A stretch of 64,000 nt of DNA from Prevotella amnii DSM 23384 = JCM 14753 (GTDB lineage Bacteria > Bacteroidota > Bacteroidia > Bacteroidales > Bacteroidaceae): assembly GCF_000378745.1 (NCBI RefSeq), contig NZ_KB905269.1, positions 1 through 64,000 of the forward strand, given 5' to 3'. The notes below the pieces were generated by a model that did not search any database, was not told the origin of the DNA, and worked only from the letters and a program-made list of their open reading frames with translations. Positions 17,388-26,091 of this stretch are shown in pieces; position 1 is the first letter of the stretch; every line of letters starts with the position of its first letter. The position numbers and the translations under genes are program-made.

Positions 17388-17428
17388 AGATATATATATA
17401 AGAAGCATTCTTAACGTATATAAAAATT

Positions 17429-18526
17429 ATGAATCTTTTCAAATCTGAAAGTGATAGATATACAAAGGAGCATTTGTCGGCTCGTGAGGCTCAGCGTCAG
17501 GCAGAGTATATAGCATGGGCACCAATTATATTTCAAGTATCCCGCCTTATGATAAGGTGGGGTATTTTGGATCATCTGCGCGATAGTGTAGGCGGTATGA
17601 CACTTGCTGATATGCAGCAAAAGACAGGTTTGTCGGAGTATGTTCTCAAGATATTATTAGAGGCATCGCTTAGCATAGGCACTGTATTGATAGATAAAAC
17701 CACCGATTGTTATACTATTTCTAAGACTGGTTGGTTCTTGCTTACTGACCCTGCCACTCGGGTTAATATCGACTTTAATCATGATGTAAACTATCGTGGA
17801 ATGTTTTACCTTGATGAGGCTCTTAAAGAGGGTAAGCCTGCAGGTCTTAAAACACTTGGAGATTGGCACACTATATATGAGGGGCTATCTAAGCTAGATG
17901 AGCAAGTGCAGCGGAGCTGGTTTGGGTTCGACCATTTTTATAGTGATAATTCTTTCGATACAGCTTTAGAGATAGTCTTTGGCAAGAATACTGTTAAGCA
18001 TGTAATGGACGTAGGTGGTAACACAGGGCGGTTTGCTCTTCGCTGTGTAGGTCATGATAAGGACGTTAATGTTACCATTGTGGATCTTCCTGGGCAGATA
18101 GGCATGATGCAGAATAATATAAAAGGTAAGAATGGTGCAGAAAGGATAAGTGGTTATCCTACTAATATCCTTGAAGAGTGCAACGAGCTGCCACAAGGTA
18201 GCTGGGACGCAATATGGATGAGCCAGTTTCTCGATTGCTTTTCAGAGGAAGATATATGTAGCATTCTAAAGCGTGCAGCTAAGGTGATGACGTCTGCTAC
18301 CACATTATATATTATGGAGACTTTCTGGGATAGACAAAAGTATGAACCTGCTTCGCTGTGTCTTACCATGACCAGCGTTTATTTTACGGTTATGGCAAAC
18401 GGTAATAGCAAGATGTATCACTCCGATGATTTTATTAAGCAGATAGAGAAATCAGGTATGAAAGTGGTAGCTACACATGATAATATTGGGCAAGGACACA
18501 CTATATTAGAAGTAAAGAAAATATAA
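17429..18526 (+). CDS. SAM-dependent O-methyltransferase family protein
   Basis: A 365-residue protein. An N-terminal winged-helix dimerization part (LADMQQKTGLSEYVLKILLE) is followed by a Rossmann methyltransferase domain with motif I HVMDVGGNTGRFAL, motif II VTIVDLPGQI and the later AIWMSQFLDCFS. This layout matches acetylserotonin/caffeate-type O-methyltransferases. It is a candidate to methylate the aryl head group; aryl polyene clusters commonly carry a methyltransferase. Substrate and position (O or C) are not visible in the sequence. Confidence 0.8.
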   Translation: MNLFKSESDRYTKEHLSAREAQRQAEYIAWAPIIFQVSRLMIRWGILDHLRDSVGGMTLADMQQKTGLSEYVLKILLEASLSIGTVLIDKTTDCYTISKTGWFLLTDPATRVNIDFNHDVNYRGMFYLDEALKEGKPAGLKTLGDWHTIYEGLSKLDEQVQRSWFGFDHFYSDNSFDTALEIVFGKNTVKHVMDVGGNTGRFALRCVGHDKDVNVTIVDLPGQIGMMQNNIKGKNGAERISGYPTNILEECNELPQGSWDAIWMSQFLDCFSEEDICSILKRAAKVMTSATTLYIMETFWDRQKYEPASLCLTMTSVYFTVMANGNSKMYHSDDFIKQIEKSGMKVVATHDNIGQGHTILEVKKI

Positions 18527-18541
18527 AAAAAAAAGAAGTAA

Positions 18542-18784
18542 ATGGAAAGAAAAGAAATTGAAGAAAAGGTAAGAAACTTCCTCGTTGAGGATTTGGAGAT
18601 AGAAGAAGACAAGATAGCTCCAGAGGCTCGTCTTAAGGACGATCTTGGCATAGATAGTCTTGACTTTGTGGATATTGTTGTTATCGTGGAGAAGAATTTT
18701 GGTTTTAAAATAAAGCCAGAAGAGATGCAGGGCGTAACAACCTTGAAACAGTTTTGCGATTATATACAGAGCAAGGTAGGGTAA
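18542..18784 (+). CDS. Acyl carrier protein 1 of the polyene cluster
   Basis: An 80-residue acidic acyl carrier protein. The phosphopantetheine attachment site is S39 in DDLGIDSLDFVD, and helix III reads VEKNFGFKI. It is one of three ACPs in this cluster (others at 22297 and 35166). It follows the methyltransferase by 15 nt and is followed 4 nt later by an acyltransferase, which suggests that the chain it carries may be handed to that enzyme. Confidence 0.92.
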   Translation: MERKEIEEKVRNFLVEDLEIEEDKIAPEARLKDDLGIDSLDFVDIVVIVEKNFGFKIKPEEMQGVTTLKQFCDYIQSKVG

Positions 18785-18788
18785 AAGG

Positions 18789-19655
18789 GTGAAAGCTAAT
18801 ACTACCTTTGGCACAGCTTGGATGCATAACCATTTGGTAAGCATTTTAAGGTATGTAGACGTTAGGTTACTATATGCTTTTACTGCTGTTTTTGTTATTC
18901 CCGTTTGTCTTATAATTAATAAGAGCAGAGTAACTGCTTATCGTTATTTTCGTGAGCGACGGGGATATAGTAAGCTTCATGCAGCGTGGTCTACGTATAT
19001 TAATCACTGTTTGTTTGGTCAGACCGTGATAGATAGGTTTGCTATGTTTGCAGGAAAGCGCTTTAAGGTAACAGTGAAAGGTTATAAAGACTTTTCTTGC
19101 CTGGCAGATAAGGACGAAGGCTTCATGATGCTTAGTGCTCATGTGGGTTGTTACGAGATAGCGGGTTATACCTTAGTGGCAGATAAGAAGCGTATGAATG
19201 CTTTAGTTTATGGTAGCGAGAAGGCTACGGTGATGAATGGTAGGAAAGAAATATTTACCCATACTAATATCCGTATGATACCTGTAGAGCATGATATGAG
19301 CCATTTGTTTAAGATAAACGAAGCTCTTTCTAATAACGAGATTGTCAGTATGCCTGCCGATCGTGTTATAGGTTCGCATAAGGTATTGGAAGCAATGTTT
19401 GTGGGTAAAAAGGCAAAGCTGCCCATGGGACCTTTCTCGGTAGCAACAATGCGTGGAATGGAAGTTATAGCAGTTAACGTGTTTAAGACATCGGCTATGG
19501 GATATACAGTTTATGTTTCATCTTTGAAATATGACAAAACAGTATCTCGTAAGATGCAGATGCAGCAATTGGCTGATAGCTATGCCCAAGAGCTGGAAAA
19601 GAGGCTTGAGCAATATCCTCAGCAGTGGTATAATTTTTACGACTTTTGGGCATGA
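18789..19655 (+). CDS. LpxL/HtrB-like acyltransferase
   Basis: A 288-residue membrane-anchored acyltransferase of the lipid A late-acyltransferase fold. It has an N-terminal hydrophobic helix (LLYAFTAVFVIPVCLII), the catalytic H-x4-E in LSAHVGCYEIAG, and further family motifs NEIVSMPADRVIG and GPFSVATMRG. The start is GTG at 18789, 4 nt after the ACP; ATG at 18822 is an alternative. It probably moves an acyl or polyene chain from ACP to a membrane lipid acceptor, like the acyltransferase of aryl polyene clusters. Confidence 0.8.
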   Translation: MKANTTFGTAWMHNHLVSILRYVDVRLLYAFTAVFVIPVCLIINKSRVTAYRYFRERRGYSKLHAAWSTYINHCLFGQTVIDRFAMFAGKRFKVTVKGYKDFSCLADKDEGFMMLSAHVGCYEIAGYTLVADKKRMNALVYGSEKATVMNGRKEIFTHTNIRMIPVEHDMSHLFKINEALSNNEIVSMPADRVIGSHKVLEAMFVGKKAKLPMGPFSVATMRGMEVIAVNVFKTSAMGYTVYVSSLKYDKTVSRKMQMQQLADSYAQELEKRLEQYPQQWYNFYDFWA

Positions 19656-19682
19656 TAAATACTTTTAGTGTTTATATATATT

Positions 19683-20153
19683 ATGATCTATTTTGATGTA
19701 AATAATCCATTAGAGCAAGATCTTCGCAAGATAGATGTTCACGAACTCCTGCCTCAGCAAGAGCCTTTTGTGATGATAGGTAGCCTTATACATTTTGATA
19801 AGAGGGTTACTATAACAGAAACAGAGGTTAAGGCTGGGAATATTTTTGTGGATAATGGTTGTTTTTCGGCATCAGGTCTGATGGAGAACATAGCTCAGAG
19901 TTGTGCTGCTCGTATAGGTTATGTTAATAAATATATTTTAAAGAAAAGTGTTCAGTTAGGCTTTATCGGAGCAGTGCGCAACTTTGATATTATCTCTTTG
20001 CCTAAGATAGGCGATGTAATTACTACAAAGGTAGAGATAAAGGAAGAGGTTTTTGGTATGACTTTAGCAAGTGCTATTATAAAGAGTAATGATAAGATAC
20101 TCGCAACGACAGATATAAAGATAGCCGTAAAAGGAATGGAGACAGAGAAATGA
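19683..20153 (+). CDS. Hotdog-fold 3-hydroxyacyl-ACP dehydratase (ApeP-like)
   Basis: A 156-residue hotdog protein. The pattern LLPQQEPFVMIGSLIHF, then SASGLMENIAQSCAARIGY, resembles FabA/FabZ-type dehydratases of aryl polyene clusters, where two dehydratases form a heterodimer. The start at the ATG 19683 is preferred over GTG at 19668. Its stop overlaps the next start by 4 nt. The second dehydratase of the pathway is at 25693. Confidence 0.75.
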   Translation: MIYFDVNNPLEQDLRKIDVHELLPQQEPFVMIGSLIHFDKRVTITETEVKAGNIFVDNGCFSASGLMENIAQSCAARIGYVNKYILKKSVQLGFIGAVRNFDIISLPKIGDVITTKVEIKEEVFGMTLASAIIKSNDKILATTDIKIAVKGMETEK

Positions 20154-20572
20154 CAGAGCTAAAAGAGTCTAAAAGGTTTGAGATACGTTTTAGTGAAGTA
20201 GATTCTATGAATATTGTATGGCATGGTTCTTACCCTCTTTACTTTGAAGATGCTCGTGAGGCTTTTGGCAAAAAATATGGATTGGAATATATGAATTTCT
20301 TCGATGAAGGCTATTTTGCACCTTTAGTAGAGCTAAGCATTCATTATAAGAAGCCTATAAAGTATGGTTTAACTCCTCGTATAGATATAATATATCGTCC
20401 TACAGAGTCGGCAAAAATAGTTTTCGATTACGAGATACACGATGCCGTAGATAATACTTTGATAGCTACAGGCCATTCTGTGCAGGTTTTTGTAGATATG
20501 AATTATCAGCTTATTTGGGATAATCCTCCTTTTTATAAAGCATGGAAAGAGAAGTATTTTGGTAAGAAATAA
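20150..20572 (+). CDS. 4HBT-family acyl thioesterase
   Basis: A 140-residue YbgC-like hotdog thioesterase. The motif VDSMNIVWHGSYPLYFEDAREAF contains the usual D-x7-H region, with D at residue 17, followed by GLEY and the ELSIHYKKPIKYG strand pair. It overlaps the dehydratase gene before it by 4 nt. It may release finished chains or clear stalled intermediates from ACP; aryl polyene clusters regularly carry such an enzyme. Confidence 0.8.
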   Translation: MTELKESKRFEIRFSEVDSMNIVWHGSYPLYFEDAREAFGKKYGLEYMNFFDEGYFAPLVELSIHYKKPIKYGLTPRIDIIYRPTESAKIVFDYEIHDAVDNTLIATGHSVQVFVDMNYQLIWDNPPFYKAWKEKYFGKK

Positions 20573-20592
20573 AGTGTATAGAAAGTAAGATT

Positions 20593-22278
20593 ATGGCTTA
20601 TATATTATCAGATAATATCATATCTCCATTAGGAGAAACATCTGAAGAAAACTATTTAGCAGTGAAATCAGGTAAGTCTGGTATTCGCACTTATGCTAAA
20701 GGTTATCATGATATTGCTGAATCTTTTACAGGATCTTTTCTTTTTGCAGATTTTAAAAAGATAGTTTTTCGCTCAGTAAAGAAAGCCATTAGCAAGCTCA
20801 ATATAAATATAGAAAAGCAGAAAGTGGCATTTATCTTAAGTTCTACCAAAGGAGATATTGAGAGCTTAGGTGTAGAAGATGATGATAAATGGTATTTGAG
20901 CGAGGTTGCTAAAGACGTTGCTCTAACTTTTGGTATGAAGCCCTTTGTGGTTTGTAATGCTTGTGTATCAGGTTTGTCGGCATTGATATTAGCTTCTCGC
21001 TTGTTAGATCAAGGCAGTTATGACTATGCTGTGGTATGTGGCTGTGATACGCCTAAAGGCTTTATTATCTCCGGATTCCAATCGTTGAAGGCCTTATCCT
21101 TAAAGCCTTGTAAACCTTTTGACATGGACAGGTCTGGGCTTAACCTTGGCGAAGCTGCTGCAACGTTGGTTCTTTCAAGAGTTCTACCTCAACATCTTTC
21201 ATCTAATAAGGTTTGGACTATAAGTAAAGGCTTTGTAAGGAATGATGCCTATCACATTAGTGCTCCTTCAAAGACAGCTGAAGGCTTGTATAAGGCTTTA
21301 AGAGAAACGTTATATGATGTAGATAAAGCTAACTTAGCCTTTATAAATGCTCATGGGACAGCAACGTTGTTTAATGATCAGATGGAGTCGTTAGCTATTC
21401 AAAGAGCTAACTTGTCAGAAGTTCCTATAAACGCATTGAAAGGATATTTTGGTCATACCTTAGGAGCTGCAGGAGTGTTAGAAACTATTTTATGTATGCA
21501 GTCGGTAGATGATAATAATATAATAGGTACGTATGGTTATGAGGAGCTTGGTGTTTCAGGTAGAGTGAATGTAGTTAAGGCTAATAGTGCTACGAGCAAG
21601 AAGGCTTTTGTAAAGATGCTTTCAGGCTTTGGTGGCTGTAATGCCACAGTCTTAGTAGAGAAGAAAGAGCCTGTTACGAGCTGTTTAGAGTATATGCAGG
21701 AGGTAAGTTTTATAAAGCGTCATAAAGTAAGTTTGTCTGCTCAAGGTGCTTTTGTAGATGGTAAAGCAGTTGTGGTAGATAATGATAATGGTGGTGCGAG
21801 TCTACTTACTGCTATTTATAAGCAAAAAATAGGTAGCTATATTAGGTATTATAAGATGGACGGTCTGTGCCGTTTAGGTTTTGTTGCATCTGAATTGTTG
21901 TTGCAGGCTGAAGGGAAAGAAAGGTTTAAGGACTGTGATGATAGGGCTGTAGTACTTTTTAATCGTTCTTCTTCTATTTCCTCGGATAGGAAATATTTAG
22001 AATCAATACAAAGTAAAGAGAGTTATTATCCCAGTCCGTTGGTGTTTGTTTACACATTACCTAATATAGTAACAGGAGAAATTGCTATTAGAAATCATTA
22101 TCATGGTGAAACTTCCTTTTATATCTTGCCTCAAAAGAGCGAGGAGCAGATGTATGAGGTGTTAGATACTTTGGCGCAGGATAAGCATATAAAGAGTGTG
22201 TTAACAGGCTGGATAGATTATGAGGACGATACCCATTTTGAAGTGGATCTTGAGCTTATAGAAATAAGAAATAAATAA
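20593..22278 (+). CDS. Ketosynthase fused to a chain-length-factor-like domain (A)
   Basis: A 561-residue protein in two parts. Residues 1 to about 350 form a ketosynthase with C124 in CNACVSGLSAL and histidines in NAHGTATLFND and GYFGHTLGAAG. Residues about 365-561 resemble the shorter ketoacyl-synt_2 domain of chain-length-factor-like proteins: RAVVLFNRSSSISSD, then PSPLVFVYTLPNIVTGEIAI, without an active-site cysteine. Fused in one chain, they could act like the ketosynthase/chain-length-factor pairs that set chain length. It is followed 18 nt later by an ACP and then by a second protein of the same design. Confidence 0.82.
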   Translation: MAYILSDNIISPLGETSEENYLAVKSGKSGIRTYAKGYHDIAESFTGSFLFADFKKIVFRSVKKAISKLNINIEKQKVAFILSSTKGDIESLGVEDDDKWYLSEVAKDVALTFGMKPFVVCNACVSGLSALILASRLLDQGSYDYAVVCGCDTPKGFIISGFQSLKALSLKPCKPFDMDRSGLNLGEAAATLVLSRVLPQHLSSNKVWTISKGFVRNDAYHISAPSKTAEGLYKALRETLYDVDKANLAFINAHGTATLFNDQMESLAIQRANLSEVPINALKGYFGHTLGAAGVLETILCMQSVDDNNIIGTYGYEELGVSGRVNVVKANSATSKKAFVKMLSGFGGCNATVLVEKKEPVTSCLEYMQEVSFIKRHKVSLSAQGAFVDGKAVVVDNDNGGASLLTAIYKQKIGSYIRYYKMDGLCRLGFVASELLLQAEGKERFKDCDDRAVVLFNRSSSISSDRKYLESIQSKESYYPSPLVFVYTLPNIVTGEIAIRNHYHGETSFYILPQKSEEQMYEVLDTLAQDKHIKSVLTGWIDYEDDTHFEVDLELIEIRNK

Positions 22279-22296
22279 AAAAAAATAAAAACAACA

Positions 22297-22554
22297 ATGG
22301 AAGAATTGATAAAAGAATTGAAGCAGGAAATTATAGAAGCATTAAATCTTGAGGAGATGACCCCTGATGATATTGATGAGAATGATGCTCTCTTTGGTGA
22401 TGGCTTAGGGTTAGACTCTATTGATGCATTGGAACTTATAGTGTTATTGGAGAAAAAATACGGAATAAAGCTTTCTGATCCTGCAAAGGGTAAAGAGATC
22501 TTTAAGAGTGTGTCAACAATAGCTGATTATGTAGATAAGAATAGGAAAAAATAG
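22297..22554 (+). CDS. Acyl carrier protein 2 of the polyene cluster
   Basis: An 85-residue acidic acyl carrier protein. The phosphopantetheine serine is S41 in GDGLGLDSIDALEL, and the recognition helix reads LLEKKYGIKL. It lies between the two double-domain ketosynthases, so it is the best candidate for the ACP that carries the chain during elongation. Confidence 0.92.
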   Translation: MEELIKELKQEIIEALNLEEMTPDDIDENDALFGDGLGLDSIDALELIVLLEKKYGIKLSDPAKGKEIFKSVSTIADYVDKNRKK

Positions 22555-22584
22555 ATATAGGTATTCTCTAAAAATCATATAAAG

Positions 22585-24348
22585 ATGAATATCGCAATTA
22601 CAGGAGAGGGAATAGTCTCTGCTATTGGTAAAAACAAGCAAGAGGTATTGTCATCTTTGCTTGATGGCAGAACTGGTATAGGTAAGATGAAGCATTTACA
22701 ATCTGTTCATCACGAATTGCCTGTAGCAGAGGTCGATTTATCTAATGAAGAGATGAAATCTATGCTTGGCATACCTTCCGATAAGATGATGAGCCGTACT
22801 GCTTTGTTGGGTATGTTAGCTATAGATGAGGCTTTGAAAGATGCTCGCATAGATGTATCAAAGTATAGGGAGAAGCCTTTGCGTATAGTTCTTGTGTCGG
22901 GAACAACGGTAGGTGGTATGGATATTACCGAGCTTTGCTTTGACCATATAGAGCAAGAGGATAGAGCGTCGCTTATACGTCATCACGATTGTGGTCATAA
23001 TACGTTGTCTATGTCTAACTATTTTGGTATCTTTAGCGATGTAACTACTTTGTCTACAGCTTGCTCTTCGGCAGCTAATGCTATTATGTTTGGTGCAAGG
23101 CTTATAGAAGCAGGGCAGGCAGATATAGTAGTAGCAGGTGGTACAGAGGCTTTGACTCGTTTTCATCTTAATGGTTTTAATTCGTTAATGATACTCGATG
23201 ATGAGCAGTGTCGTCCTTTTGATGAAACAAGAGCTGGAATAAATCTTGGAGAGGGTGCAGCCTTTTTAGTGTTAGAATCGGAGCAGACAGCTAAGCAAAG
23301 GGGTGTTTGTCCACATGCTTACTTGACGGGTTATGGTAATGCTTGTGATGCTTTCCATCAAACGGCGTCTTCAGAAAATGGTCAGGGGGCTTATCTTGCT
23401 ATGAAGGAGGCTTTGCATAGCGCACATCTTTCGGCTAATGATATACAGTATATTAATGCTCATGGGACGGGTACTCCTAATAATGATCAGAGCGAAAGTG
23501 TGTCTTTAAGACGTGTCTTCGGAGATAATCTTCCTTTGGTATCGAGTACAAAATCTTTTACGGGGCATACTACAAGTGCCTCGGGAGGTATAGAAGCCGT
23601 TATATGTTTGCTTGCTATAGAAAACCATTTTGTTCCAGCTAATTTGGGTTGGAGTAATCAGATGAAAGACGGTATAACCCCTACTTTGGGAGTAAGAGAT
23701 ATTGAGTTGCGTCATGTACTTTGTAATTCGTTTGGTTTTGGAGGTAACGATACATCTTTAGTAATATCTTCTTGTCCTACGTTGAAAGAAGAAACTGTTT
23801 TTTCTAAAGATAAAATAAAGGTTCTTTCTAAGGTAGAGATAACAAGTATAGAGCAGTTGTCTGGTATTAGTAAGTATGTTAAGCCTTTGGAATCTCGTCG
23901 TATGGGTAAGATAATGAAGAGCTCTCTTCTTTCATCGCTCGAGGCTTTGGAGCAAGCAGGTATAAAGACGCCAGAAGCTATCATTACAGCTACTGCTTAT
24001 GGCTGTTTGGAAAACAGTGAGCGTTTGTTATATCAGATAAGGTCAGAGGGTGAGGTAATGTTAAAGCCCACTTATTTTATGCAGAGCACACATAATACTA
24101 TTGGTAGTAATATAGCTATAAAGACCCATTGTTATGGTTATAATGTTACTTACACTCAGGAGTCTCATTCTTTAGATTGGGCTATTCGTGATGCTGAAAT
24201 GTTGTTGCGTAGCGGTAAGGTTAAGAACGTGTTAGTGGGCTGTCATGATGAGAGTACGTTGCTTTTTGATACTTTATCAGATGATGTTCATCAAAAGGAT
24301 TTGCCCGGGGTACATTCTGTAGTTATGGTGTTGTCATGTGGAGAGTAA
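22585..24348 (+). CDS. Ketosynthase fused to a chain-length-factor-like domain (B)
   Basis: A 587-residue paralogue of the protein at 20593. The ketosynthase part has C160 in STACSSAANAIMFG and histidines in NAHGTGTPNNDQ and TGHTTSASGG. The C-terminal part (about 400-587) again looks like a ketoacyl-synt_2 domain: AIITATAYGCLENSERLL, then PTYFMQSTHNTIGSNIAIKT, with no cysteine nucleophile. Both fusions keep a complete catalytic triad, so each is probably active. Its end overlaps the next gene by 13 nt. Confidence 0.82.
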   Translation: MNIAITGEGIVSAIGKNKQEVLSSLLDGRTGIGKMKHLQSVHHELPVAEVDLSNEEMKSMLGIPSDKMMSRTALLGMLAIDEALKDARIDVSKYREKPLRIVLVSGTTVGGMDITELCFDHIEQEDRASLIRHHDCGHNTLSMSNYFGIFSDVTTLSTACSSAANAIMFGARLIEAGQADIVVAGGTEALTRFHLNGFNSLMILDDEQCRPFDETRAGINLGEGAAFLVLESEQTAKQRGVCPHAYLTGYGNACDAFHQTASSENGQGAYLAMKEALHSAHLSANDIQYINAHGTGTPNNDQSESVSLRRVFGDNLPLVSSTKSFTGHTTSASGGIEAVICLLAIENHFVPANLGWSNQMKDGITPTLGVRDIELRHVLCNSFGFGGNDTSLVISSCPTLKEETVFSKDKIKVLSKVEITSIEQLSGISKYVKPLESRRMGKIMKSSLLSSLEALEQAGIKTPEAIITATAYGCLENSERLLYQIRSEGEVMLKPTYFMQSTHNTIGSNIAIKTHCYGYNVTYTQESHSLDWAIRDAEMLLRSGKVKNVLVGCHDESTLLFDTLSDDVHQKDLPGVHSVVMVLSCGE

Positions 24349-24689
24349 TAGTGTTATCTGTTTTGCAAAGTGTTTTGCTATCAGGTGGGCAAGTGTTCTT
24401 AAAGTTTGGCTTAGGTAAGATGCAGCCTTTTGGCTGGAGGCGTAGCTTTTGGGTTAGCTTGTTGCTTAACTGGCAGTTTGCCTGCTGTGGTGTGTTCTTT
24501 GGCATTAGTTCCATTCTTTGGATGTATATTGTTAAGCGTTATCCGCTAAGTGTTGCTTATCCTATGATAAGTTTGAGCTATGTTTTTGGTCTTCTCGCGG
24601 CAATGTTGTTTTTTAATGAGTCCGTTTCTATGGTAAAATGGTTAGGAGTGGGCTTTATAATAATAGGATGTTTTTTAATAGCAAAATAA
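24336..24689 (+). CDS. Small EamA/SMR-like membrane protein
   Basis: A 117-residue protein of four hydrophobic helices, with GGQVFLKFGLGKM at the first and YPLSVAYPMISLSYVFGLL at the third, the pattern of single-repeat EamA/ArnE-type transporters. Such proteins often flip lipid-linked sugars or small metabolites and work as dimers. It overlaps the ketosynthase before it by 13 nt and is followed by a LolA-like gene, so a role in moving the lipid product across the inner membrane is a reasonable guess. Confidence 0.7.
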   Translation: MWRVIVLSVLQSVLLSGGQVFLKFGLGKMQPFGWRRSFWVSLLLNWQFACCGVFFGISSILWMYIVKRYPLSVAYPMISLSYVFGLLAAMLFFNESVSMVKWLGVGFIIIGCFLIAK

Positions 24690-24691
24690 TT

Positions 24692-25312
24692 ATGAAAAGG
24701 TTTTTTGTTCTTTTTATTGTTTTAGGTATGTTTTTCTCTATAGCTTCTGCACAGCTTAATGAGGCACAGCTAAAGCGTCAAATAAATGCATTGGCTTTGA
24801 AAATGAAGTCGATGCAATGTGATTTTGTGCAGACAAAGTATATCAAGATGCTCAATTATAATATGGTATCACGAGGTAAGATGTTTTATCAACAGGGTAA
24901 TAAGCTTCGTTGGGAATATACATCTCCTTATACTTATGCTTTTGTTCTTAATGGGCAAAAGGTGCTTATAAGCAGGGGTAAGCGCAGTGATGTTATTAAT
25001 ATTAATCAGAGCAAGATGTTTAAGGAGATAGCTCGTATTATGATGAATAGTGTGGTAGGTAAATGTTTGACGGACACAAAGGACTTTAAGTCGAGCATAA
25101 CCGATGCTTCTACAGAATATATAGCTACCCTTTATCCACAGCAAAAGCAGATGAGGCAAATGTTTCAAAAGATAGTTTTACGCTTTAACAAGCATAGTTC
25201 TATGGTTTCTACAGTGGAGCTTGTAGAAAAGAAAGGCGATAAGACTGTTATAGTGCTAAAGAATGTCAAGACTAATGTTCCTATATATGCAAAGGTTTTT
25301 AGTATCAATTAG
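24692..25312 (+). CDS. LolA-like periplasmic lipid carrier
   Basis: A 206-residue secreted protein starting at the ATG at 24692. The signal peptide is MKRFFVLFIVLGMFFSIASA. The mature part has the LolA-type pattern MKSMQCDFVQTKYIKMLNYN, then SRGKMFYQQGNKLRWEYTSP. LolA-fold proteins shield lipidated cargo in the periplasm; aryl polyene clusters include one, thought to carry the polyene lipid to the outer membrane. It is 2 nt after the EamA-like gene and overlaps the next gene. Confidence 0.8.
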   Translation: MKRFFVLFIVLGMFFSIASAQLNEAQLKRQINALALKMKSMQCDFVQTKYIKMLNYNMVSRGKMFYQQGNKLRWEYTSPYTYAFVLNGQKVLISRGKRSDVININQSKMFKEIARIMMNSVVGKCLTDTKDFKSSITDASTEYIATLYPQQKQMRQMFQKIVLRFNKHSSMVSTVELVEKKGDKTVIVLKNVKTNVPIYAKVFSIN

Positions 25313-25709
25313 TATTTGCATACTAAGTTTTCTGGTATTACCTTTGCATGGTCAGTCGTTATTTCCTGACAGTATAGGCTCAAGGGTAAGGTATGATGCT
25401 ACTATAGAAATGCAGAAAGGCTATGCAAGTGGCATCTGTGTCTTGGTGCATGATGTAAGTGGTGTTAAGGGTTGCTTGTTTAATGAGTTTGGCATTTCTG
25501 TTATTAGCTTCACTTATTTACCCGACCTTGATAAAGTAAAGATAGATAGTGTTATTAAGATGTTTGATAAGTGGTATATAAAGAGAGTATTGCGTACCGA
25601 TTTGCTTTGCCTGATGAAGAATTTGCAGCAGGGTGTTTCTTGTTATCGTAATGAGAGATATAAGATAGATTATAAATTTTCATTATTAAAAGATGCAGCT
25701 GAAGAATAA
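25287..25709 (+). CDS. Secreted protein of unknown function next to LolA-like gene
   Basis: A 140-residue protein with a signal peptide (MQRFLVSISICILSFLVLPL). The mature part contains IEMQKGYASGICVLVHD and WYIKRVLRTDLLCLMKNLQQ. I do not recognise it firmly. Its start overlaps the LolA-like gene by 26 nt and its end overlaps the dehydratase by 17 nt, so it is tightly linked. By position it may replace the DUF3261 outer-membrane lipoprotein of proteobacterial aryl polyene clusters, but it has no lipobox cysteine. Confidence 0.6.
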   Translation: MQRFLVSISICILSFLVLPLHGQSLFPDSIGSRVRYDATIEMQKGYASGICVLVHDVSGVKGCLFNEFGISVISFTYLPDLDKVKIDSVIKMFDKWYIKRVLRTDLLCLMKNLQQGVSCYRNERYKIDYKFSLLKDAAEE

Positions 25710-26091
25710 TCTATATACTATAGTTGAAAAGTCAATAACCGAGCCTCCATGCAGCTTTACAATAGCTTTAAACAAGGCTCACATCATCTATCAGGCTCAT
25801 TTCCCGGGCGAACCTATTACTCCCGGTGTATGTATTGTACAGATAGGTAAGGAGCTTTTAGAAGAATACTTAGAAGATTATTTCTCTATAAAGTTAGCAT
25901 TAGAGATAGTAAAGGTAAAGAACGTAAAGTTTATTTCTATTATTTCGCCTATAGATGCGCCAAGGGTAGAATATAAAATAAAGAAGTTAGACGTCTTAGA
26001 AGACTTTCTTAGGGTTAAGGCACAAATAGAGGTAAGTGCTTCGGGTGAGTTAAAGTGTAAGATGTCTTTAGAGTTGATAAAGCAATGTTGA
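25693..26091 (+). CDS. FabZ-like 3-hydroxyacyl-ACP dehydratase (ApeI-like)
   Basis: A 132-residue hotdog protein with the dehydratase motif KAHIIYQAHFPGEPITPGV, which contains the catalytic histidine before FPG, as in FabZ. It would remove water from the 3-hydroxyacyl chain to make each conjugated double bond. It is the likely partner of the dehydratase at 19683. It overlaps both neighbours, by 17 and 7 nt. Confidence 0.82.
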   Translation: MQLKNNLYTIVEKSITEPPCSFTIALNKAHIIYQAHFPGEPITPGVCIVQIGKELLEEYLEDYFSIKLALEIVKVKNVKFISIISPIDAPRVEYKIKKLDVLEDFLRVKAQIEVSASGELKCKMSLELIKQC

